NCBI GenBank assembly: GCA_021816505.1
Contig: JAKAXS010000237.1
Coordinates: 1 to 5,149 of the forward strand
Direction of reading: 5' to 3'
Source: Pseudomonadota bacterium
GTDB lineage: Bacteria; Pseudomonadota; Alphaproteobacteria; Rhizobiales; Hyphomicrobiaceae
Length of the DNA: 5,149 bases
In this document: piece after piece, positions 1 through 5,120 of the stretch
How positions within the stretch are numbered: position 1 is the stretch's first letter
Layout of the letters: every line of letters starts with the position of its first letter
Made by a program: the position numbers and the translations under genes
The notes under the pieces: generated by a model
The model's database searches: none
Told to the model about the DNA's origin: nothing
What the model saw: only the letters and a program-made list of their open reading frames with translations

Positions 1-525
1 CTGGAGCGCCACATGAAGGCGCATCAGGATCTGTTCAACAACCTCGTCAAGGGCGACTGCGACAGCGTCAAGCAGCACCAGACATTCTATGACGAGTACA
101 TGGCGGTGATGGACCTCACCGAGGAGTTCTACCTGCAGACGGTGAAGACCGTGTTTCAGGATCACGCGCTGCCCGACGGAAAGATGATGCATCGCGGCGA
201 GCGCGTCGACTGCTCGGCCATCCGCAAGACGGCGATCATCACCGTCGAGGGCGAACGCGACGACATCTGCGGCCTTGGCCAAACCGGCGCCGCGCTGGAC
301 CTGTGCCCCAACGTTCCGGCCGACGAGAAGTATCATTACGTGCAGCAGGGCGTTGGCCACTACGGCGTTTTCAACGGCACGCGCTGGCGCACGGAAATCC
401 AGCCGCGCATTCGCGAGATGATCCGCACGGTCAACTACAAGCGGATGATCGGCGGCGGCGATACGCGCATCCCGCCTCCGGTCGCCAAGCTGAAGGCCGA
501 GCCGGAAAGCATGCCGGTCGGCTGA
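1..525 (+). CDS. phaZ: Intracellular polyhydroxyalkanoate (PHB) depolymerase, C-terminal part (5' truncated)
   Basis: This is the C-terminal 174 codons of an open frame that runs off the left edge; the first codons read LERHMKAHQD, and the ATG at 13 is internal rather than the start. It resembles the C-terminal domain of intracellular PHA/PHB depolymerases, alpha/beta hydrolases that hydrolyse stored polyhydroxybutyrate granules in the cytoplasm. Visible support is the run MDLTEEFYLQTVKTVFQ, the segment VEGERDDICG holding the presumed catalytic Asp (codon 259-261), and QQGVGHYGVFNG holding the presumed catalytic His (codon 358-360). These two residues are 33 apart, which fits the Asp-His spacing I recall for Cupriavidus PhaZ1. 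The nucleophile lies upstream, outside the window. The full protein is usually a little over 400 residues, so somewhat over half is missing. It converges on the outer-membrane gene to its right. Family assignment is confident; substrate chain length is not resolved. Confidence 0.9.
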   Translation: MERHMKAHQDLFNNLVKGDCDSVKQHQTFYDEYMAVMDLTEEFYLQTVKTVFQDHALPDGKMMHRGERVDCSAIRKTAIITVEGERDDICGLGQTGAALDLCPNVPADEKYHYVQQGVGHYGVFNGTRWRTEIQPRIREMIRTVNYKRMIGGGDTRIPPPVAKLKAEPESMPVG

Positions 526-572
526 TCGCCGGGGCGCTCGCTACTCGAGTGGCGGGCGACGCTTCTGACGGC

Positions 573-620
573 GGCCCCGGAACGAAAGACTGAACCGGGG
601 CCCCGCCGCGCGCTTGTTTT
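573..620 (+). terminator. GC-rich hairpin after phaZ, possible terminator
   Basis: GGCCCCGG (573-580) and CCGGGGCC (595-602) form a perfect 8-bp stem around a 14-nt loop, 48 bases after the phaZ stop and between two convergent genes. The only T-rich stretch (TTGTTTT, about 614-620) begins some 12 bases after the stem, so this is not a textbook intrinsic terminator. On the minus strand the same hairpin has no T run either. Position supports a role in ending phaZ and perhaps the opposing transcript; the missing adjacent U tract argues against certainty. Confidence 0.4.
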
Positions 621-668
621 GGCGTGGCTTCTTATCGGAAGACCGCTGCACACTTGTCCGGAAGCACT

Positions 669-1418
669 CTAGAAGCGGTAAACAACAGATGCGCGCTCGG
701 TGTGTAGCGCTGGCGCGGCGCGCAGCGATACGAAGTCGTTCAGGTCCGTGCCGTCCACGGTCGGCAGCGTGACGTCGCCGGAGCCGAAGTCTGCGTAGCG
801 GTACTCGCCGCGCAGTGAAATATGGTCGGTCAGCCGCGTCTCGAAACCTCCCCCGATGAAGGCACCCGTCAACGTCGGCACGGATGCGCGCGCATCGACA
901 TGAAAGGTGTCGATCGCGAGCGAAAGGTGCGCTTCGGTGCTTCCAAGCTGCGCGATGCCTGCGGTGGCGAAGATCATGGTGTTGGCCGACGGGAGATAGC
1001 CGATGCGGCCGCCGATCGCCCAGCTGCGGTTTACCTCTATGCGGCCATCGGCGCGGACGCCGATGCCAGGGATCGAGACGTCGACGTTCGTCTCCAGGTC
1101 CTGCACGTCATAGTCGATGAAGGCGCCGGCAACGAAGCGCGGCGCGAATTGATAATCCACGCCGGCGCTGAAATTCAGCGACGCACCGTTTGCCGCGATG
1201 CCGTCGAAGGAGGCCGTCGCGCCTGCGGCGCCGGGATCGTTCAAATCAGCATCCGGCGCGGCACGGAGTTCCGTCGTCATTTGGCCGAGCCCTGCGCCGA
1301 TGCTCAGATGGACGCCGGTCCAGCCGCCGGTCAGCTCACCCGGGCCTGCAAGTGCTGCCGTCGCGCAGAGCGCCACTGCGCAAAATGACAGCGCAAACAC
1401 CTGAAATACCTTGATCAT
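669..1418 (-). CDS. Outer-membrane beta-barrel protein (Omp25/OmpA-like barrel family)
   Basis: A 249-residue protein with a clear Sec signal peptide: MIKVFQVF, then a hydrophobic stretch ending ATAALA|GPG, with predicted cleavage after residue 24. The mature part opens with GGWTGVHLSIGAGLG, a variant of the WTGxYxGxxxG first-strand motif of small alphaproteobacterial surface barrels. It ends with the typical penultimate strand ISLRGEYRYADFGSG and a last strand closing in VVYRF, whose terminal Phe is the usual signal for BAM-assisted insertion. Alternating polar/hydrophobic strands between fit an 8-stranded barrel. The frame is open to a GTG at 1439, but I prefer the ATG at 1418 because GAGG lies 8 bases upstream and the signal peptide then starts cleanly with MIK. 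Both minus-strand neighbours encode envelope proteins, but 266 bases separate this gene from the lipoprotein, so co-transcription is doubtful. Ligand or specific role is unknown. Confidence 0.87.
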   Translation of the reverse strand: MIKVFQVFALSFCAVALCATAALAGPGELTGGWTGVHLSIGAGLGQMTTELRAAPDADLNDPGAAGATASFDGIAANGASLNFSAGVDYQFAPRFVAGAFIDYDVQDLETNVDVSIPGIGVRADGRIEVNRSWAIGGRIGYLPSANTMIFATAGIAQLGSTEAHLSLAIDTFHVDARASVPTLTGAFIGGGFETRLTDHISLRGEYRYADFGSGDVTLPTVDGTDLNDFVSLRAAPALHTERASVVYRF

Positions 1419-1684
1419 CCTATAACCCTCAAAGTTCACAACATGGAGAACTTCGGGGCCCGGCCGGTTAATCAGATCTTACCGGCGAAACGGTCGCGTA
1501 AATTCCGCATTCTGATCGTCCTTACGAGCAGTATCAGGATTAGCGAACATGATCCGTCGAGTGCACGATGTGCACTTTTTTTTGCGTTGCGATTAAAATA
1601 ATGGACGGGGCTCGCGTTCAGTTTCGAAGCGCGCTTTGGCATCGCCGGGATTTGATCAGCGTTGATTCGTGTTTGCGCGTTCAG
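1419..1684. other. Intergenic region between two leftward genes
   Basis: 266 bases without a convincing gene. The region should contain the promoter and 5' UTR of the outer-membrane gene, read leftward, but I cannot point to a convincing -35/-10 pair. It contains a strong hairpin plus T8 on the plus strand (entered separately), a CCGGT/ACCGG imperfect inverted repeat at about 1464-1485, and CTGAT/ATCAG arms at 1512-1516 and 1533-1537. A short rightward reading frame starting at 1568 is not credible as a gene: it begins inside the terminator hairpin and runs antisense through the lipoprotein gene. Confidence 0.6.
1560..1583 (+). terminator. Intrinsic terminator-like hairpin with T8, no plus-strand gene upstream
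   Basis: AGTGCAC (1560-1566) pairs with GTGCACT (1570-1576) across a 3-base loop, or with the top pair open as a 6-bp stem with a 5-base loop. It is followed directly by eight T residues (1576-1583). This is the layout of a rho-independent terminator for rightward transcription. The reverse strand has eight A before the hairpin and no T run after it, so it would not stop leftward transcripts. Oddly, the nearest gene to its left is the leftward outer-membrane gene, so the transcript it would end is unknown. The 17-base palindrome could instead be a protein-binding site. Confidence 0.5.
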
Positions 1685-2119
1685 CTAGATCGGTTGGCGA
1701 CGGCCGTGGCTCGGCATTTCGCCTGCCGGACGGCAACCGGCGACGGGCACCATCACGATTTGATTTTGCTCATTGTACTTGTTCATCGCGCCCGACGCGG
1801 CATCCACGCCCAGGCCCACCACGCCGCCGACCAGAATGTTGCCGGCCGTCATCGCCTCCGTGTTGGACGACACGACGCCGGCTCCGTCCTGGTAGCATTC
1901 CTTTTTGCAGCGGATGTTGATGGCGTGCTTGCTCTTGTCGACCGTGACTGTGCCCGGCGTCACGACGTTGACTGTGGAGATGCCCTCTGAAGACAGCGTG
2001 CACTGCGCACCCGGCGCGCCCGGCGTATCGACGGCAATGTTCTGCGTCGTGCCCTTGGTGATCGTGGCGCAACCGGCCAAAAGGGCGGTGACGGCGACCG
2101 CAGCGAAAACAGGTCTCAT
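1685..2119 (-). CDS. Small putative outer-membrane lipoprotein, function unknown
   Basis: A 144-residue protein starting MRPVFAAVAVTALLAGC, a type II signal sequence with lipobox L-A-G-C; Cys17 is the predicted lipidated residue. The +2 residue is Ala, so retention in the inner membrane by an Asp at +2 is not expected and outer-membrane sorting is likely. After TITKGTTQNIAVDTPGAPGAQC come further cysteines at 40, 71, 75 and 129. A Gly-rich stretch, GNILVGGVVGLGVDAASG (about residues 93-110), could insert into or pack against a membrane. I recognise the general style of small proteobacterial lipoproteins but no characterised family. The frame is open to 2290, but the ATG at 2119 is chosen because GGAG lies 7 bases upstream and the lipoprotein signal begins there; a longer start would lie over the riboswitch on the other strand. 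It is transcribed divergently from thiC. Confidence 0.8.
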   Translation of the reverse strand: MRPVFAAVAVTALLAGCATITKGTTQNIAVDTPGAPGAQCTLSSEGISTVNVVTPGTVTVDKSKHAINIRCKKECYQDGAGVVSSNTEAMTAGNILVGGVVGLGVDAASGAMNKYNEQNQIVMVPVAGCRPAGEMPSHGRRQPI

Positions 2120-2198
2120 CGTGACACTCCGGAAATGAGCATCGCTAATCGACCGCTGACGCGCCGTACAGAGATGATCGGTGTTTAGAACCGCAAGG

Positions 2199-2227
2199 TT
2201 GCGGACAGCGGTTAACCGTTGCACACT
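2199..2227 (+). promoter_or_regulatory. Possible thiC promoter (weak match)
   Basis: TTGCGG (2199-2204) and CACACT (2222-2227) are spaced by 17 bases and would place the transcript start near 2234, exactly where the riboswitch P1 stem begins. The -35 is reasonable but the -10 matches TATAAT at only three positions. The call rests mainly on spacing and on position relative to the aptamer. Confidence 0.25.
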
Positions 2228-2234
2228 GGTCACG

Positions 2235-2327
2235 GTCCGAGGGGCGCCGGGGGTATCCGGCTGAGATTGCGCTATCGATCGCGCGAGCACCCTTTGAACC
2301 TGATCCGGGTCATGCCGGCGAAGGGAC
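2235..2327 (+). promoter_or_regulatory. TPP riboswitch aptamer (THI element) upstream of thiC
   Basis: The conserved TPP-aptamer blocks are present in order: GGGG (2241-2244), CTGAGA (2261-2266), then ACCCTTTGAACCTGATC (2289-2305) and ATGCCGGCGAAGGGA (2312-2326). The expected helices can be drawn. P1 is GTCC (2235-2238) with GGAC (2324-2327). P3 is GCCGG (2246-2250) with CCGGC (2257-2261). A variable stem is TTGCGC (2267-2272) with GCGCGA (2281-2286, one G-U). P5 is CCGG (2305-2308) with CCGG (2315-2318). CTGAGA is the known pyrimidine-binding segment and the ATGCCGGCG side the pyrophosphate-binding half. It lies about 100 bases before thiC, a standard TPP target, and should lower ThiC production when TPP is plentiful. 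Confidence 0.96.
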
Positions 2328-2378
2328 AGGAACGTGCAGCGCCTTACCGCGCCACAATTTTTTCCTTTGTCGTATTGG

Positions 2379-2420
2379 CCTCCCTTTTCACGCCGCGTTC
2401 GCGCGGCCGCTCACGGGAGA
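2379..2420 (+). promoter_or_regulatory. Riboswitch expression platform sequestering the thiC ribosome-binding site
   Basis: CTCCC (2380-2384) is complementary to the thiC Shine-Dalgarno GGGAG (2415-2419). Between them is a perfect 6-bp hairpin, GCCGCG (2392-2397) and CGCGGC (2402-2407), capped by a TTCG tetraloop, so the outer pairing closes over a very stable inner stem. Such a fold would block translation start at 2426. TCCCTT (2381-2386) is also perfectly complementary to AAGGGA (2321-2326), the 3' edge of the aptamer including part of P1. This gives an obvious switch between on and off folds. The complementarities are seen directly; the mechanism is inferred. Confidence 0.5.
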
Positions 2421-2425
2421 GCGCA

Positions 2426-4438
2426 ATGAACAAGATCACGCGCAGCAAAGACTTGATGCGGCCGGAGGTGACGACCGGGCCAATCAGCGGCTCGGCGAAA
2501 GTTTACACCTCGCCTGACGGTCATCCGGACGTGCGCGTGCCCTTCCGCGAGATCGTTCTGTCGGAGTCCGCCGGCGAGGCGCCGTTCCGGGTCTACGATC
2601 CGTCGGGACCCTACACGGACGCGACCGCGACCATCGACGTGGAGCGCGGCCTGCCGCGCGTGCGCGAAGCCTGGGTGCGCGAGCGCGGAGGCGTGGAGGA
2701 TTACGACGGCCGCACGGTGAAGCCGGAGGACAACGGCAACGTCTCGGGCAATGCAGCAGCACGCGTGTTTCCGACCGTGCCGCGGCCGATGCGGGGGATT
2801 GGCGCGGACGGAGCCTCGTCTCCCTCTCCCCATCCTTCATGGGGAGAGGGTCGGGGTGAGGGGCAGCGGGGCGCGCCGGTGTTAGACGGTGCCGGGCCGC
2901 AGACTTCGACTCCGCCGGCCGCACCGCAAGTTTCTGCCCCTCACCCTAACCCTCTCCCCGTAAGTACGGGGAGAGGGAATCCCATCACGCAGTTCGAATT
3001 CGCGCGTGCCGGCATCGTCACGAAGGAGATGATCTACGTCGCGCATCGCGAGAACCTGGGGCGGGCCGCGGCGCTGGAGCGGGCGAAGGCGGCGCTCGGC
3101 GACGGCAACAGTTTCGGCGCGGCGATACCCGAGCACATCACGCCGGAGTTCGTGCGCGACGAGATCGCGCGCGGGCGGGCGATCATTCCGGCCAACATCA
3201 ATCACGCCGAGCTGGAGCCGATGATCATCGGCCGCAACTTCCTCGTGAAGGTGAACGCCAACATCGGCAACTCGGCCGTCACCTCCTCCGTCGAGGAAGA
3301 GGTGGAGAAGATGGTGTGGGCGATCCGCTGGGGTGCCGACACGGTGATGGACCTGTCCACCGGCCGCAACATCCACACCACGCGCGAATGGATCCTGCGC
3401 AATTCTCCGGTGCCGATCGGCACGGTGCCGATCTACCAGGCGCTGGAGAAGTGCGGCGGCGATCCCGTGAAGCTGACGTGGGAACTCTATCGCGACACGC
3501 TGATCGAGCAGTGCGAACAAGGCGTCGACTACTTCACGATCCACGCCGGCGTGCGCCTCGCCTACGTGCCGCTGACGGCCAATCGCGTCACGGGCATCGT
3601 CTCGCGCGGCGGCTCGATCATGGCGAAGTGGTGCCTGGCGCATCACCGCGAGAGCTTCCTGTACGAACGCTTCGACGAGATCTGCGACTTGATGCGGCGC
3701 TACGACGTGTCGTTCTCGCTGGGTGACGGCCTGCGCCCCGGCTCGATCGCGGATGCCAACGATCGCGCACAGTTCGCCGAGTTGGAGACGCTGGGCGAGC
3801 TGACGCAGATCGCCTGGGCCAAAGGCTGCCAGGTGATGATCGAAGGCCCCGGCCACGTGCCGATGCACAAGATCAAGGTCAATATGGAGAAACAGCTGCG
3901 TGAGTGCGGCGAGGCGCCGTTCTACACGCTTGGACCGCTGACGACCGACATCGCGCCGGGCTACGACCACATCACCAGCGGCATCGGTGCCGCGATGATC
4001 GGCTGGTTCGGCACGGCGATGCTTTGCTACGTGACGCCGAAGGAGCATCTCGGCCTGCCCAACCGCGACGACGTCAAGACGGGCGTGATCACCTATCGCC
4101 TCGCGGCGCATGCGGCCGACCTCGCCAAGGGACACCCGGCGGCGCAGCTGCGCGACGACGCGATCTCACGCGCCCGCTTCGACTTCCGCTGGGAGGACCA
4201 GTTCAACCTGTCGCTCGATCCGGACACGGCGCGGAGCTTCCACGACGAAACGATGCCGAAGGACGCGCACAAGGTGGCGCACTTCTGCTCCATGTGCGGC
4301 CCGAAGTTCTGCTCGATGAAGATCACGCAGGATGTGCGGGATTACGCAGCAAAGCTGAACGAGAAGCAGGAGGGAATGGACGCGATGAGCGAGAAGTTCA
4401 AGGAGATGGGCGGGAAGGTTTATGTGGAGGCGGGGTAG
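2426..4438 (+). CDS. thiC: Phosphomethylpyrimidine synthase ThiC with an in-frame repeat insertion
   Basis: Radical-SAM enzyme that rearranges aminoimidazole ribotide into HMP-P, the pyrimidine half of thiamine. The C-terminal cluster motif is CSMCGPKFC (CX2CX4C; Cys621, 624, 629), which holds the catalytic [4Fe-4S]. The barrel includes NANIGNSAVTSSVEEEVEK, MDLSTGRNIHTTREWI, FTIHAGV, SRGGS and EGPGHVPMHK. His477 and His541 match the spacing of the zinc-binding histidines I recall in Caulobacter ThiC, and these and the cysteines are all displaced by the same 60 residues. The ATG at 2426 is chosen because GGGAG lies 6 bases upstream; the frame stays open to 2219 only by running through the riboswitch. 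At 670 residues it is longer than the usual 610-630. The excess lies at about residues 126-185, where two inverted repeat copies are read in frame as a Pro/Gly/Ser-rich linker before ITQFEFARAGI. Catalytic residues are intact, so it is probably active. Confidence 0.96.
   Translation: MNKITRSKDLMRPEVTTGPISGSAKVYTSPDGHPDVRVPFREIVLSESAGEAPFRVYDPSGPYTDATATIDVERGLPRVREAWVRERGGVEDYDGRTVKPEDNGNVSGNAAARVFPTVPRPMRGIGADGASSPSPHPSWGEGRGEGQRGAPVLDGAGPQTSTPPAAPQVSAPHPNPLPVSTGRGNPITQFEFARAGIVTKEMIYVAHRENLGRAAALERAKAALGDGNSFGAAIPEHITPEFVRDEIARGRAIIPANINHAELEPMIIGRNFLVKVNANIGNSAVTSSVEEEVEKMVWAIRWGADTVMDLSTGRNIHTTREWILRNSPVPIGTVPIYQALEKCGGDPVKLTWELYRDTLIEQCEQGVDYFTIHAGVRLAYVPLTANRVTGIVSRGGSIMAKWCLAHHRESFLYERFDEICDLMRRYDVSFSLGDGLRPGSIADANDRAQFAELETLGELTQIAWAKGCQVMIEGPGHVPMHKIKVNMEKQLRECGEAPFYTLGPLTTDIAPGYDHITSGIGAAMIGWFGTAMLCYVTPKEHLGLPNRDDVKTGVITYRLAAHAADLAKGHPAAQLRDDAISRARFDFRWEDQFNLSLDPDTARSFHDETMPKDAHKVAHFCSMCGPKFCSMKITQDVRDYAAKLNEKQEGMDAMSEKFKEMGGKVYVEAG
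2822..2866 (+). repeat. Palindromic repeat copy A inside thiC
   Basis: CCCTCTCCCCA (2822-2832) and TGGGGAGAGGG (2840-2850) form a perfect 11-bp stem with a 7-base loop. The tail TCGGGGTGAGGGGCAG (2851-2866) follows. The unit resembles a dispersed repeat common in GC-rich alphaproteobacterial genomes, usually intergenic. Here it is read as SPSPHPSWGEGRGEGQ within ThiC. Its right half (2841-2866) is the reverse complement of copy B's left half with 24 of 26 positions matching. Confidence 0.85.
2934..2977 (-). repeat. Palindromic repeat copy B inside thiC, inverted relative to copy A
   Basis: The tail CTGCCCCTCACCCTAA (2934-2949) precedes CCCTCTCCCCGT (2950-2961) and ACGGGGAGAGGG (2966-2977), a perfect 12-bp stem with loop AAGT. 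It is the same element as copy A in the opposite orientation, separated from it by 67 bases of unrelated sequence. It is read as APHPNPLPVSTGRG, the PHPNPLP peptide that marks this repeat when it lies in a reading frame. The right edge falls just before the conserved ThiC segment ITQFEFARAG. Confidence 0.85.
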
Positions 4439-4546
4439 GCCCGATATATCTGGCAACGAGACTGTCGCCGCGTTGAAGCATGTCCGCCTGCAACTCACGC
4501 GCGCTGGCGGCCGGTATTATTGACATGGAGAGCGATAAGGACCGCG

Positions 4547-5098
4547 ATGGATGGCGAGGACAAACTTCCGGATCTTCTTCAGCGCGGCATGACTGTCGTG
4601 TTCGTGGGTACGGCCGCCGGTGAAGAGTCCGCAAGGCGTGGCGCTTACTACGCAAAGCCAGGGAACCGGTTCTGGCGGACGCTGGCGGAGGTGGGAATTA
4701 CGCCGCGGCTCTTTGCTCCGGAGGAGTTCCGCAACGTCGCGAAACTCGGGATGGGCTTCACGGACGTCGTCAAATCAGCTGCCGGCGCCGATCATAGTGC
4801 CGATGTCGCTCTTGCCCTGAAAGGAGCCCCGGTAGAATTCGCGAGCAAGATGAGGGCTTATCGACCCGCGGGCGTCGCGTTCACGAGCAAGCGTGCCGCG
4901 AGTGTATTTCTGGAAAAGCCCACCAGCCTCATCGCCTACGGCAGGCTTTGTCCACCAGTAGCGGACTTTCCCGAGATTTTCGTTTTGCCTTCAACGTCAG
5001 GCGCCGCGAGTTCTCATTGGACAATCGAGCCATGGCAAGAGCTTGCCGCGTGGTACAAGCAGCGTCGGCTCACAGGCCAAAGTTTGAGGCAGGACTAG
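4547..5098 (+). CDS. Mug/TDG-like mismatch-specific (uracil/thymine) DNA glycosylase
   Basis: A 183-residue protein of the uracil-DNA glycosylase superfamily, closest to the G:T/U mismatch (Mug) group, which removes damaged or mispaired bases to start base-excision repair. Motif 1 is GTAAGEESARRGAYYAKPGN at residues 21-40 followed by RFW; E. coli Mug has GINPG...HPANRFW in the same place. The middle has GMGFTDVVK (68-76), and motif 2 is LPSTSGAAS (147-155), corresponding to NPSGLSR of Mug. The Mug catalytic Asn of GINPG appears as Ala23 here, so the chemistry or specificity may differ. I recall the GTAAG form from rhizobial proteins annotated as mismatch glycosylases. The ATG at 4547 is preferred because TAAGGA ends 5 bases before it; a TTG at 4520 in the same frame lacks comparable support. 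It lies 108 bases after thiC and 22 before the next gene. No clear terminator separates it from thiC. Confidence 0.85.
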   Translation: MDGEDKLPDLLQRGMTVVFVGTAAGEESARRGAYYAKPGNRFWRTLAEVGITPRLFAPEEFRNVAKLGMGFTDVVKSAAGADHSADVALALKGAPVEFASKMRAYRPAGVAFTSKRAASVFLEKPTSLIAYGRLCPPVADFPEIFVLPSTSGAASSHWTIEPWQELAAWYKQRRLTGQSLRQD

Positions 5099-5120
5099 CC
5101 TAGCGGGACGCCGCGCAGCC

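Noticed and set aside
822..1388. Plus-strand open frame (188 codons) opposite the outer-membrane gene
   Set aside because: Shadow frame: the opposite strand has a signal peptide, barrel strands and a terminal Phe, whereas this frame is Arg-rich and domainless.
1613..1685. 9-base direct repeat CGCGTTCAG at 1613-1621 and 1677-1685
   Set aside because: Too short and only two copies; expected by chance in GC-rich DNA.
1568..1990. Plus-strand open frame starting beside the T8 tract
   Set aside because: It starts inside the terminator hairpin and overlaps the lipoprotein gene antisense; no ribosome site and no recognisable protein features.
2120..2290. Upstream extension of the lipoprotein frame to 2290
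   Set aside because: It would bury the type II signal sequence inside the protein and cover the riboswitch; the ATG at 2119 has GGAG upstream and begins the signal directly.
2339..2363. GCGC/GCGC mini-hairpin followed by T6 after the riboswitch as a transcription terminator
   Set aside because: The stem has only 4 bp and is separated from the T run by five bases; the ribosome-site sequestration model fits the sequence better. A weak alternative only.
2219..2425. Upstream extension of the thiC reading frame
   Set aside because: The frame is open by chance through the TPP riboswitch; the ATG at 2426 has a good ribosome site and begins a normal ThiC N-terminus.
2822..2977. An insertion sequence or CRISPR in thiC
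   Set aside because: There is no transposase and no regular repeat-spacer series; the two inverted hairpin units fit a small dispersed palindromic repeat.
2882..4135. Long minus-strand open frame (417 codons) opposite thiC
   Set aside because: It lies antisense to the well-conserved thiC, its composition (Arg/His/Ala/Val-rich) is that of a GC-rich shadow frame, and it resembles no family I know.
4439..4546. Terminator after thiC
   Set aside because: I looked for a stem plus T run and found only short GTTG/CAAC-type pairings and no T tract.
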